A stretch of DNA of 64,000 nt from Cryptomeria japonica (Eukaryota > Streptophyta > Pinopsida > Cupressales > Cupressaceae). Positions 33,451 to 44,656 of the stretch are shown one piece after another. Location of the stretch: contig NC_081411.1 in the NCBI RefSeq assembly GCF_030272615.1, positions 43,331,017 to 43,395,016 on the forward strand, given 5' to 3'. Each line of letters begins with the position of its first letter. Position 1 is the stretch's first letter. Both the position numbers and the translations under genes were made by a program. Below the pieces are notes generated by a model. It was not told the DNA's origin. It saw nothing but the letters and a program-made list of their open reading frames with translations, and did no database searches.

Positions 33451-33781
33451 TGTTAGGAACCATTTCTAGAAGCTAGATAAAAACTACTTAACCATTTCAT
33501 TAAATATCACCAAATGGTATCGCCAACTGGGACCAAGAATATCAACTGGCAAACTAGAACATAAGCGATAGCTTTCGGAGCACCAAATCATGAACCAATT
33601 GAATATGACATTCATATAATCATCAAGAATAACCATCCAATACAAAATCTAACAATCTGATCATACCGGATCAGAATCTCTGATAATCTAAGCGAAAAAC
33701 AAGTCCAACCGGAGCAGCAACCAACTAGAACAGTGTTGACATCAATGAAAAGACATAATCAATTCTTGTGTATTGCCAACA
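33451..33781 (-). mobile_element. Copia-type LTR fragment
   Basis: The minus strand starts TGTTGGCAATACACAAGAATT at 33781, close to the LTR start at 15795, and has a CATTGATGTCAACA block soon after. A possible inner end is TGTTAGGAAC at 33451. No target-site duplication was found, so the left limit is a guess. Confidence 0.4.
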
Positions 33782-33899
33782 AGTAGGACACCCTCAAACT
33801 AGGGTACTTAGAGCACTATTCCAACACTTTCATCTCCAGATTATTGTTACAAGTTCTCCCTTATCTCCTAATTCCAAATCTCTACTATTATGTGGATTT

Positions 33900-34850
33900 T
33901 CAGATTTATATCTTATTGTTTATGCTGAAAGTTATCAATTTCCTATAACATTCCCATCCATAATTGATTAAACATGAGCTTAACCACTTTATTATTTTGA
34001 TATGACATTTGGTATGATCCTTTTTAACTATTTAGCCATGGATTTAGATACAATTTTGTATATTATGTTGCATGCAAAAATAGGGTTGAAGTTGTTCATC
34101 AATATCACTAGGTTTTTCTTAGGAATTAGAGCAATAAACATCTTATTATAATCCCTGAGCATTGTAGACTTTATCCTTGATTCTTCCAGGAATTGTGTTC
34201 ATCCTGCCCGTGCAATTTAAAATAAATATATTGGGAATCCATTAAGCCTCATGGTCTTATCTATTTCCAACTGAGAAACAACCACTTTAATCTCTTCATC
34301 CATGAAAGGTTTATTTAGATATTGATTTTTCTTAGGTCCAACTAAACATATGATTTTGTTGAGCACCTATTCCTTGATTGCATCTTTTGTGATTAGAGGA
34401 GCATTCAACAAATCTTTAAAATATTTTGTTTCTACTACCCAAATGTCATTTAGTTCCATCATTGTTTGGATGCTCATTAATCTATTTGAGATCATTTATC
34501 TTTATTGCATTATGAAAAAATCTGTATTCTTGTCTCAACGCCAAAATATTTCTTTTCCAGGAGGAAATTTGATGCATTAACCTTTAAAATATGTTTCTAG
34601 AGCATACAAGATATAGTCCATTCTACTCCCTATGATCATATCATTTGGGGTGGCCAATTGCCTTTCTACATGTTCTTAAAATGTCTTATCTTCCATTCGT
34701 TAAGCTTTTCTTTAATGTAGGCCAACTTCTTATAAACTATAAATAATTTAGGGTCTTTTATCATAGATGACTTAGTCCACCATTTTGTTATGTTTTCAAC
34801 ATATAGATTATGGAGCCACATTTTCTCAAACTTGAAGTGACATCTCACGG
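33900..34850 (-). mobile_element. LINE (L1-type) ORF2 fragment
   Basis: Minus-strand translation contains, in order, the segment before the RT (FEKMWLHNLYVENITKWW and KEKLNEWKIRHFKNM at 34666-34848), then MDEEIKVVVSQLEIDKT, then the RT block ALIPKK...FNPI.ACNIIYKIVSK and RIIPNVISK. These are characteristic of plant L1 ORF2. The frame is interrupted by stops and shifts, the catalytic YADD region is absent, and neither the endonuclease nor a poly-A tail is visible. It is an internal fragment about 0.95 kb long. Confidence 0.8.
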
Positions 34851-35704
34851 ATCATATATATATATATATAAAATGTTTATGGGTAAGTACACCAAGATGG
34901 TGAACAAAAAGAGGGGTATAAGTGGACACCTTTTTCTAAAATCAGCTAATCCTAAACTTGGAGGAGTAATTTGAGACTTGTCCACTCAAAATTTGAAGAT
35001 ACCCAAAGAACAAATATTGTACTACTCTGAATATAGTTTCCAAAATACTAAAGTTTTCCAAAATTGGATAAGATTAAGGGAGTCAAATATTTCATGCACA
35101 CAAAATTGTTCCTTGTTTTTTTTAGCAAAAACATAACATAGTGTCTGACGTGCACATCAAAAAAGTTATAGTATTTATTATTTTAAAAAACCCTTTAGTA
35201 TAAAGATAGTTAAGAGTGAGCACTAGAAGTTTTTTATTTTTTATAATTTTTTGTTGCGTATTTTTTTTAACGATTTTTTAAAGTGGATGCATCTTGAAAA
35301 TTAGGTACCTGTTTGTACGCGTCACATAACTTACATCAAAATAATAATAAATTCTTTTTTTATAAAGTGTAACGAACAAAGTGTAGAAAACTAATATATA
35401 ATTTGTTTCAATTTTGGACAAGTATTTTAAAATTTATTAAAAAAAATGGACATCAGTCTCCAAGAACTTTGAAGACATTGGTAAAAGAAATTCAAGATTA
35501 ATATGTTAATATTGTTCAAATTTTTTAAAAATTATATGGTTAGAAATCTTAGAAGATGAGTAAAATTATGGTGGCAATTTTACAAATACCCACTTGTTAA
35601 TGTGTAAACTTGATGGTGATGAAGTTGAGAAACTAGATTGGAAGAAGAAAATGTGTAAAAAGGAGTGGAATGAGGCTTGCTATCCAAACCTAGAAGTTGA
35701 AGGA
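34851..35704. other. AT-rich spacer, no gene seen
   Basis: Starts with a short (TA)n run. The part at 35290-35440 resembles 340-490 near the left end. Nothing coding was found. Confidence 0.45.
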
Positions 35705-35990
35705 AAAATGCATACGAGGTTTTATATTTTTTAAATGCATACAGGGTTTTATTTTTTAAATAATGTGTATGGGTTTTTATTCTTTATATAATGTCTACGA
35801 GGTTTTATTTTTATAATAACATATATGGGTTACGTTCTTTAATATTTATGTATATGTTAACATAGATATATTCATATATAGTTTGATATAAGTAGACATA
35901 CATATATTCATATATGTAGATGTATATATATTCATGTATATAGATGTACATATATTCATATATGTAGAAATACATATATGAATATATCTA
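35705..35990. repeat. Two degenerate short-period repeats
   Basis: At 35705-35835 the phrase ATGCATACGAGGTTTTAT recurs about four times in diverged form with T/A-rich spacers. At 35860-35990 a unit of about 24 bp (GTAGATGTACATATATTCAT type) recurs about five times. Confidence 0.7.
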
Positions 35991-36014
35991 TATCTATCTA
36001 TCTATGTCTCCCTC

Positions 36015-36105
<91 letters not shown>

Positions 36106-36197
36106 AACCCGTCTCTCTCTCCCCCTCCCTATCCCTCTATCTCAATCTCTCTCTCTCTCAACCTAGGCTCTCTCACAACCCCTCTCTCTCTCTCTCT
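36015..36197. repeat. (TC)n microsatellite and pyrimidine tract
   Basis: Pure TC dinucleotides run to about 36102 and are followed by imperfect CT-rich sequence up to the hairpin array at 36198. The Ser-Leu reading frame here is an artefact. Confidence 0.95.
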
Positions 36198-36461
36198 CTA
36201 TAGTGTGAAAACCTCGATTGACTTTTGGTCACTATAGACTCATTTTCTCTATTTGTGTATAGTGTCAATACCTCGTATGGGTTTTTGTGACAATAGATTT
36301 TAAAATTCTCTATCTTTGTCTATAGTATTAATACTTCGTATGGATTTTTGTCACTATAGACTCATGTCTATAATGTAAAAATTGTAATCAAGTTATTTCC
36401 ACTATAGATGTGTCATGTCTATAGTATCGAAACTGCAATCGGGTTATTACTAATATAGACG
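36198..36461. repeat. Five-unit array of CTATAGTG...CACTATAG hairpins
   Basis: Units start at 36198, 36257, 36320, 36368 and 36419. Each opens with CTATAGTG or a close variant and closes about 40 bp later with its complement CACTATAG (or CAATAG, AATATAG). Inner sequence recurs as well (ACCTCGTATGGGTTTTTGT type). Spacing is 48-63 bp. Confidence 0.8.
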
Positions 36462-36524
36462 TTGGAACACTCCCCCACTCTTTGTCTATATTATCAATAA
36501 TTTTTAGTACTCTGAATTGAAGAT

Positions 36525-36900
36525 TCAATTTAGTTGTGTGAATTCCATGTGGGGAACCTCTAATTTAATCAGGAATTGGTTCATTTCTGATCCAATCTCA
36601 TCAATGTTTTTGCTTATCAATGAGATGATACTTGGTATACATGCCTTAGTGACATCCTCCAAATGCTTGGAAACTAGCTTTGCTAAATATTTTGAGCCTA
36701 TCGAATTTGTCAAGTATCCATAAAAATTTCTTGAAAAATAATTTTGTTCCATGCGTAGAGAAGCTATCATATCAACACTCTTATCGATATCTACTTGTGA
36801 GCGACTAACAACTCCAACCCACATATATTGTAATCAATATGACTCCCCTTGAAGAAAATCTAAAGCATTGGTGCCTTTATCATAAAGGCATTTGATTAGC
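36525..36900 (-). pseudogene. Dynamin-related protein (DRP1-type) pseudogene fragment
   Basis: The minus-strand translation matches the GTPase domain of plant DRP1/phragmoplastin after the G4 motif: DKGTNALDFLQGESY, a stop, then WVGVVSRSQVDIDKSVDMIA, GSKYLAKLVSKHLE and IPSIISLISKNIDE. In DRP1 the corresponding run is DKGTNALDVLEG...WVGVVNRSQADINKNVDM. About 125 codons survive; the G4 TKLD has decayed (IKCL) and one in-frame TGA is present. There is no intron within the fragment, so it is a single exon or a retrocopy piece. DRP1 proteins act in cell-plate and clathrin-coated membrane fission; this piece cannot. Confidence 0.85.
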
Positions 36901-37479
36901 AGCTATGACTGCTTTTCTAGAAGGGTACATTTTTTTCTTAAAGAGTAGATAGTGTTTATTTTAAGGTTAACTCACCCAAATCCAAACCATGCTTCGCATC
37001 ACCAAAGGAATTCATCCTAGGATTAGCCTCAAATTGGTGCAATTCAAAACACCTTTCATTAATTGAAGCTTGAAATTTGCTTCCATTTTAAAGGACTATA
37101 TTTGGTACAAACAAACTTTAATTTTCCTTTTCAAATCCAATTTCTTTTTCCTATAAAAACTTCTCTATCTTTTCAGACTCCTCTTTACACTTTTCTCCCA
37201 CCACAGTCAACTCAAGAACTTTGGTGGCAAAATATTCAAAAGGAGCTTCATCTATTTCCATCAATGAAATTTCACATTTGGTAGCAACAAGAGTTGTTTT
37301 CTCACCAGCTACTACTTGTCCTTTTAATTTCTTATATGTTGGATCATAATTTTTATGTCTACTTCTCCATTCCTTAGCTTATATTTCCTCTGCTCATTTT
37401 TTACTTTAGTATGACACTCCACTACATACAAGGTACCTAATTTCTTGCCCCAAGCAACAATCAATGCCCACTTTTTTAC
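36901..37479. other. Unassigned segment between DRP fragment and Copia gag
   Basis: Minus-strand sequence with coding-like pieces (QVVAGEKTTLVATKCEI and APFEYFATKVLELTVVGEK) whose family I do not recognise. It may be the decayed continuation of either neighbour. Confidence 0.3.
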
Positions 37480-39711
37480 TTTTCACCTATTGGATTCAAA
37501 TCTGATTTCACAACCTTGAGAACCCAATTGACCACTAGAGATTAAATTTTGTTTGAGTTTGGAAACATATCTAACATCTCTCAATAGCCAACTATTTCCA
37601 TTTTTCAACTTTAATGAAATATCCCATTTTCCAACAATATCATAAGATCTATTGTTAGCAAGAAAAACCTTACCGAAGTCACCCTTTTGCATACTTTTGA
37701 AATACTCCTTCTATGGAGTGACATGAAATGTTGCTCCTGAATCAAACACCCACACATCAGTTGCAATTTCTTCTTCGATTGAGATAAGAACACTTACACC
37801 TTCTTGATATGCTACATTGGCTTCATCTTATTTTGGCTAATCTATTGTTTTCTTATAGTTCCATCTATTCTTTTTTATGTGGCCTTTCTTGCCACAATGC
37901 CAGCAACCACCATCTCTTCCTTTGGATTTTGACCTCCCTCATTATTTGTCACGATCTCTCAAACTCTTTCCTCTTTCTTTTGATTTGCCTCTATCATTTG
38001 TAATCAAAGAATTGCATGATCTTGGAGTCCCACTTGCGCTCTTCCTTCGCATTTCCTCACTTAAAATTGTACCAACACTACCATCAAATTTCAAAGTATT
38101 TGAACTAGAAGAGTTACTAACCGTCATAACAAATCTATCCCAACTTTCAGGCAAAGAGGACAAAATTGATAGAGACCTAACTTCTTCATCAAAATTAATT
38201 TTAACATAAGCTAACTGATTGGTAATAATATTAAAATTATTTAAATGTTCTACAACAGAACTTCTTTTCAACGACTGTCATATTCAACAACCACTTAATT
38301 AAAAATACCTTATTTGATGTTTAAGGTTTCTCATATAGCTTTTCCAAATGACTCATCAATTCAGCAGCTGTTGTTGCTTTAGATATGTTAAATGTCATGG
38401 AAGGAGATACAGACAACCGAATCACTCCTAGTGCTTTCCTATCTAGAATATCCCAATCTTCATCTAAAATAGATACTAGTTTCTTGGCTTTACCTTGTAA
38501 TGGTCACCATAAATCTTTTTGGTCCAAGAAATCCTCCATCTACATTTTTCATAATGGATAATTTTGACCATTAAAACTTTCAACCTTTCCTTCTTCAATC
38601 ACCATTGCTCCCCACTCAAACTCAAATCTCTCCTATTGAACACAACCAGCTTTGATACCTGTAGACACTCAAAATTGTCATGTCTAATTAAATAAATATT
38701 TTATTTATTTAATTATCTAAGCCTAATTCTTCTATTAATTAAATAAATTTTTATTTATTTAATTAATTCATTTATCCTCTTCTAGCCTTATTTCTCATTT
38801 AAATAAATACATTTATTTATTTAAATTATCCCTTTCCTAAATTAAATAAATATTTTATTTATTTAATTGTCCTACTTCTTCTATTAATTGAATAAATCTT
38901 TATTTATTTAATTAATTCATTATCTTTTTCTACACATGACACATGTCATTCATCTCTTAATTCATACACTACCTACCTCTTTCATTATTTTACTATTTCT
39001 TTTACCTACCCTCTAATCCTAGCCGACCTCTCTTTTTACACCTCTCAATCTTAACCCTCCATTTCTTATTGTGTCTTCTATTTAAGGAGATGCTTTCTTC
39101 ATTGTCAAACCCTAATGACTGATTTTGGAGTACTTGGTTACACTACCATTCCACTTACAACCACATTCCGTTCTTTGTTGAGCTCTTGTGCATATAAAAA
39201 TCTGAGAGCAAATATATCAAGCAAGATCAATAGAGATAGGAAGAATGGAGATCAAAACCCTATTGGACATGTGATGGTATAATCTTTGTGATTTTGAGTT
39301 ATTTGCATTGTCTTAGGTAATCTTCATATGTTATGGTGGATCTTTGTTTATTGTTAGGTTAGGGTTTAGTGGTTGGATTCATTTTAGCCTTTCAATATTG
39401 TTGTTATTTGTATCCATTTTCACCATAAACAATACCAATTGTTAAAATTAATAACAACAGATAAAATAATTTATAAACAAAATTAGAGATTCAAAAATTG
39501 TGAACAAGACATAAAACGCCAGTTTTACATTGATTCACCAAATGATTACATCCAATTTCAAGTAGGGCAATATGTTAGTTAGACATTATTATTGGGATAC
39601 TTTGCAGACAACAGCAATATCCTTTATATAAAGAATTACAAAATCCAGAATGTGAAAGGCCAAGACTTTATCGGAGAGAAAACATGAGTGTGTTGGGTTT
39701 CATATCCAACA
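37480..39711 (-). mobile_element. Copia element remnant with 5' LTR
   Basis: The minus strand runs from the 5' LTR at 39711-39440 (TGTTGGATATGAAACCC to AACA, 272 bp, TATATAAAGG near 39620). It continues through the primer site TGGTATCAAAGC, split by a nested solo LTR, into gag (FNGQNYP start, SLPESWDRFV at 37942-38271, knuckle CWHCGKKGHIKKN near 37890) and a gag-pre-integrase part at 37483-37692. Integrase and reverse transcriptase were not found and the 3' LTR is not in view. It is truncated and broken in several places. Confidence 0.8.
38660..39431 (+). mobile_element. Gypsy-type solo LTR nested in the Copia primer site
   Basis: 772 bp from TGTAGACACTCAAAATTGTC to CACCATAAACA, colinear with the inverted LTR at 26695-27480. 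It is flanked by a perfect ATACC target-site duplication (38655-38659 and 39432-39436). ATACC is part of the Copia element's GGTAT primer-site word, so this LTR landed exactly there. TATA-like TATTTAAGG lies near 39090. Confidence 0.92.
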
Positions 39712-39773
39712 ATGCTTTGATTGCACTTAAATTTATAACCTCATTTCTAACTGTCCCGTGAGGAAATATTTCC

Positions 39774-39977
39774 CTAATAACATAAGGTGGCACATCTCAG
39801 TTGAAACAAATCATTTGAAATATCGCATCTAATGCGCTTTAAGCTTTCTCCAGTCAAATTATTGTCCTCACCATAAAATAACGCTACACCAGGGAAACTA
39901 GGTGGGATAACAAGGGAAAAATGGTTCCTTTCATTACTTAGGCCTGCCCAATCGTCGCTCAGAAAGGGAATCATCAC
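39774..39977 (-). pseudogene. Short open minus-strand fragment, possible host gene remnant
   Basis: 67 codons open on the minus strand (MMIPFLSDDWAGLSNERNHF, SLVIPPSFPGVALFYGEDN), with higher GC than the surroundings and just outside the Copia LTR. The IP-F...PPSFPGVALF pattern faintly recalls post-LRR segments of TNL proteins, but this is not enough for an assignment. Confidence 0.3.
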
Positions 39978-40576
39978 CTTTAGTCAATGTGAAACGTCAT
40001 CTCGGTTGCTAAAAACAAAACAAGCCAAAGTTGAAAGCCAAGTGCATACAACCCCCTTTTTTTGAGGAGAATGTGTGAGGCTCAAATTCATAATTCTTGA
40101 GAGGTGAATGAGACGGAGGTCCGTCGTGTCTCAAAAATAGTCATGGGTTATTTTGGGGTAGTGGACATTAATTTTTTTGTATTCTATTCTATTTTATTTT
40201 ATGAAATTTCATGGAAAATAATTTTGAAAAGGTATGTTTGTGTCACTTGTATGTTGATAAGAAGTCATCTATTAAGTCAATTTAGTTTCTACCACTCGAG
40301 TTTGTGGTGGCATCAAGTTTATCTATTATATAAGATGGAAGGAATCCACAATATTTTTAATAAAAATTATCATTATAATAAAGTTAGGGTAGAATGTAAT
40401 AAGTATTTTTAATTGTTGAAGGGTTTTATATCAAATTCACAAAATCATTTAGCTAGATCTAAAATAGGAATACAAACCTTTAGCTAGAACCTCTTTGATT
40501 GATAGCCACAGAATGAGAGGCATACCTACTACCTGCCTAGCTAAAATCGCTTAGGGCACGATCTCAACCTCATCCC

Positions 40577-41964
40577 TGTTGGAATATTGTTTAGTAATTT
40601 CTCCCACTTGCATAGTTTTATGTTTTTGATTTTTTAACTTTATTTGGATGACTATGCAGCAAAAACTGTTTTAGTTTTTTTCTTTATTTCCAATAATACA
40701 AGTTTTCCAATATCTAGATGTATCTAAGACCTCTATATAATGAGGCAGTTGTAATTCATTATCTATCAGTTAGTCTGATCCTTGATTAGTTGATCAAGAA
40801 GCTCTTGTAATCTCTTCAATCAATAGAATAGTTTATTTGCTTTCCAATTTTATATTTCTTTCATTTGGTATCAGAGCAGGTTCAACAAAGTTTTCTAGGT
40901 TCATGAATTTGAAGAAGCAAAAATGTGGGTTGAAGAACTAGTCAGAGCACTGAAGAAATTACTAAATCCAACTATAGTTGAAGACAAAATAAGCAATCCA
41001 TAGGAAGCCACTAGAGGAGATCGACAAAGATCACAAACCATTTTTGTGATATTTTTCCATTAGCAAGGCAACTTGTGTTCAAAGGGTGAAGTATTTTTGA
41101 AGCCAACAATGTCAAGCCTACTTTCAATGCAAAAGCCACCTCCTCAATGAGGTGCAATCAACCCTAGAAAGAGGAGATTGCAATCTACCATAAATTATAA
41201 GTTTAAAACTACCTTCAAAAAGGTGAAGCCCTTTGTCTATAAGATTGTTGAAGGAAAAAAAGACAACTATCATAAATCATTAAAAAATATTGATTTGTAT
41301 GAAGAAGATCATGGATCTTGTAAATACTGAAGAATTAGTCAAAGCCACCAACATGAAGTTGTGTGAGGAAGCCCAATCATAGTCTTTGAAGAGGCCATAT
41401 TGTCAAAAAAAGGAGGGAAGCCTTCTAGGAGAGGAGAGAAGATCACAAGTTTGGTGAAAACTGGAGAAATTATTTTAAGCCATCGATATGCAATTGTGTG
41501 AGAAAGTCAAATCCATGTCTTAGAAAAGGCTTGATGGAGTTAAAATTCAAGAATTTGCAATCTAAACAGAGATCGCTGCATAATAGATCATGGTAGGAGT
41601 TGAGCTTGTTGAAGCCCAAGGAAAATACAATTGTTCTTTGTGGTACATCAATTAGTGGTTGAAATTAAGGGGGATGTTGAAGGAATATTGTTTAGTAATT
41701 TCTCCCACTTGCATAGTTTTATGTTTTTAGTTTTTTATCTTTATTTGGATGAGTATGCAGCAAAAACTATTTTAGTTTTTTTCTTTATTTCCAATAATAC
41801 AAGTTTTCCAATATCTAGATGTATCTAATATCTCTATATAATGAGGCAATTGTAATTCATTATCTATCTGTTAGTCTGATCCTTGATCAGTTGATCAAGA
41901 AGCTCTTGTAATCTCTTCAATCAATAGAATAGCTTATTTGTATTCCAATTTTTTTTTTTTTTCA
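40577..41964 (+). mobile_element. TRIM-like element with perfect target-site duplication
   Basis: LTRs 40577-40863 (287 bp) and 41675-41964 (290 bp) are about 95% alike by eye. The primer site TGGTATCAGAGC (40866-40877) sits right after the 5' LTR and the polypurine tract TTAAGGGGGA (41665-41674) right before the 3' LTR. The element is flanked by ATCCC on both sides (40572-40576 and 41965-41969). The 811-bp interior has no retroviral gene and only a short start-like frame (MWVEELVRALKKLLNP). It is a structurally complete, non-autonomous miniature element. LTR similarity suggests it is younger than the 15795 element. Confidence 0.93.
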
Positions 41965-41969
41965 ATCCC

Positions 41970-43299
41970 TTATGGTATTTGGGTCTTGCACACAACAAGA
42001 CTTTAACCTTGGTGGACTCATTTAGAACCAATTATCTTCATAATAAACCAAAAGTCCTATTAGGAGTCCATCAAATTTTAGGGATTCACTAATTTTTCTT
42101 AAATATCTTGGAGTGTCTCTGCTTTTGTAGCTCTTTATGGACCTTGGACCCCAATTAAAACCTAAAATATAAGGTTCTGTGTTCATGTTCCTTCCCATGA
42201 TTCCTCGGTATGCCTTGGGCCTCAATGAAATTAGAACTTCATGTTCCCATTCCATATTCCCTTATGTATTTTGTTTCTTGCTCATGCTTGCTTTAGTTCC
42301 TTGTTTAAACCCAAAAACCTTGTAGGGACATTAAACTAGGAACCCAAGGTTCCAATTTCTCATTCCCTCTTGAAGCTCAATGGTTGGTAAGTTCTTGTTG
42401 TTTTCTTGTCAAACCCTATGTGTCAACTAGGACTTGCAACGTTAGGTTCTAGTCCATGTGTCTTACCTACATTCAACCCCATCCAAGTTCTTTCAGTCTT
42501 ACTAGACCATGAACCTCAATTGGAACTTGAAACCTCTTGGCTTTAGTTCCAACTTCCTCTTCACCCAAATCCCTACAATAGACATCAGACCTAGGAGTTC
42601 ACCCAAGACTTGAAACCTAAGACCTAAAACCCAAGTTCATCAACCCTTTTAAGTTCATATTCTAGTTTGAGACTCAACTCTTGCCACCCTTTGATCCAAG
42701 TTCCAATTCTTTCCCCACTCTCACCATTTGTTGGTCTCTTGTTGGTTTCATGTTCCATTTCTTATTTGGGTCAAATGCCTACTAGTTGCTACTTACATTC
42801 TATGTTCCAAGGCCCTTATGAAACTTGAACTCTAACGATGAAGTTCAATTTCAAGTTCTTGTTTCCAATTTTCCTCTGGAACCTGAAAGTTCTTGTTTCC
42901 AAATTTCTTCTAGAATCTAAAATTTGTGCGGTGCCTCCTCTCTCACAATTTCCAAATTCCTCTTGTAACTACACACTTCCTAAGGACCCAATAATAAAAT
43001 ATGATTTAAACAATTTTAAGTAACATGATATGACTCAATATGTATTTCTATCACACCCGTTGTTACAAAATAACTTTCCCCAACTACCAGCAATCAATGT
43101 TTAAGCTTTCTTTCATCCACGATTCTCTCTCAGCTGCAGATCTTGCAACTTTTATAATATCACAAGGTCTAGAGTTTTGCCCTACTATGTATTTTGGTGG
43201 GTGTAGATTTCATCTTTTATTATTTAGATAGTTCAAGTTTTGAATAGTTGAATGTCTAGGGCGTCTAAGGTGAATCCAAAAATCTTATCGTCAAAATTA
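41970..43299. other. Spacer with degenerate word repeats, no gene seen
   Basis: Many diverged copies of CCTTGGAACC-, AAGTTCTTG- and TTCCAATTTC-like words occur, especially at 42300-42960. No frame of useful length was found. Confidence 0.4.
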
Positions 43300-43860
43300 T
43301 AAACTCTGGACCTCCGCTTTGGAGCGCCATCATGGGTGTTCACATCGCATTCTGCGCACAAACTGTGCTACACGACGGAAATTGTGGGGAATGGCAGGCT
43401 GAAATGGCCCAAACGTACGAAAAGTGACATGCAGTGATGTGTTTACACCACCGAAATTATGTGAAGGTGCCTACTTCCTTGTTCATCCAAAAATGATATG
43501 TAAGGGATGCCAGCCTTGACACCACAACATATAACGCGTACGTCGGAATTCTAAGATATTTGTCTTCAACATAGATATTGACAAACTCGGAAGAATAATA
43601 GGTATGACCCATTGTGTTCGTTCACATCTCTTTTTCCACTCAAAGTATTCTGCTGAGCGAAAACCACGCTAATCGGGTGTAATAACAAGTGAAAGAGCGT
43701 GAAAAACCTTCGCAGGAGGACAAAGAGCAGGAAAAGTAAACAAAATGTGATGTCTTTGAGCCTAAAAATAATAAAATGTCTGGTGCTTTGCTTCCTCATT
43801 GTAACCTTTGCAGTGTATCAGCTCGTCATTGAAATTGCGCTAATAAAATTCTGATCAGTT
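43300..43860 (-). other. Higher-GC block with minus-strand hydrophobic frame
   Basis: GC content rises here. The minus-strand frame at 43566-43799 begins with a basic N-terminus and a long hydrophobic run (FCLLFLLFVLLRRFF and FHLLLHPISVVFA) before QQNTLSGKRDVNEHNGSY, which could be a signal peptide and the start of a secreted or receptor protein. It stops after 77 codons with no recognisable continuation. Probably a gene remnant of unknown family. Confidence 0.3.
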
Positions 43861-44656
43861 AAAAAAATCAAAATTATTGTCTATATTATATAGAAGTGCT
43901 ATGGGTGAAGTTAAAAAGATAGAAGTTTCACTAAAATATAAAATAATAAATTGTCATTTATCTTTCTCAAAAATATCTAGAAAATAGTATCGATGCTACT
44001 TGAAAAGAATCATCAATAGTAGTTGAAAGCAACTCTAATTTGAAACAATGTTGCCAGACAAATATAAGGTACAAAAATAAAATCCATCTTTCTTATGTAC
44101 TTTACTATGTCATGTAAATAAAGTATTTAATCACTTTTCTTTTTATTCTTAGTTTAAAAATATAATAGTATAAGGTCTCTTAACATCTCTTTTATTCATA
44201 CATTTCTAGAATAGAAAGTATGGTACAATGTTTGCACTGATTTTCAATTTATTATTGATTGTAATGTAGATACATTTTCTTATGTTTTTTGTGTATTAAT
44301 CATATGAAAGAATACTATTAAATATCAACACGTAACAATAAATCATGTAAAATCTCTATCAAGTTGATTTAGAATAATTTGTAGGAAAGTATATGAATTT
44401 ATAAATTTGATTTAAATGGTTATTCTCAATTGACTTGAGATTGATCTTGTGTGGTACAAAATTGATTCTCTAGAAAAAAACTCTGATTTTAAAATAAATG
44501 AGTGAATGTACGAATAAAAGTGAAAATATAAGCATAATAAATAATGTCTAAATAATGAATATATGAAAATGTGTAATTAAAAGTAGAATACATTTAAATA
44601 AAAAAATAAGTATAAATAAAAATAAAAATAAGAATAAATAAAAACTGATAAATAAG
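43861..44656. other. AT-rich spacer, no gene seen
   Basis: Very AT-rich with A-run repeats near 44580-44640. Nothing was assigned. Confidence 0.5.

Noticed and set aside
33446-33786. Copia LTR fragment considered as a complete solo LTR
   Set aside because: The flanks CAGCA and AGTAG do not match and the inner end is not certain.
36004-36237. Ser-Leu repeat frame
   Set aside because: Translation of the (TC)n tract.
39774-39977. Fragment considered as a TNL post-LRR domain
   Set aside because: Only a vague IP...PPSFPG pattern; too short and without neighbouring LRR or NB-ARC sequence.
43566-43799. Signal-peptide-like frame considered as a G-type lectin receptor start
   Set aside because: The NTLSGKRDVNEHNGSY stretch is only loosely similar and no lectin or kinase domain follows.
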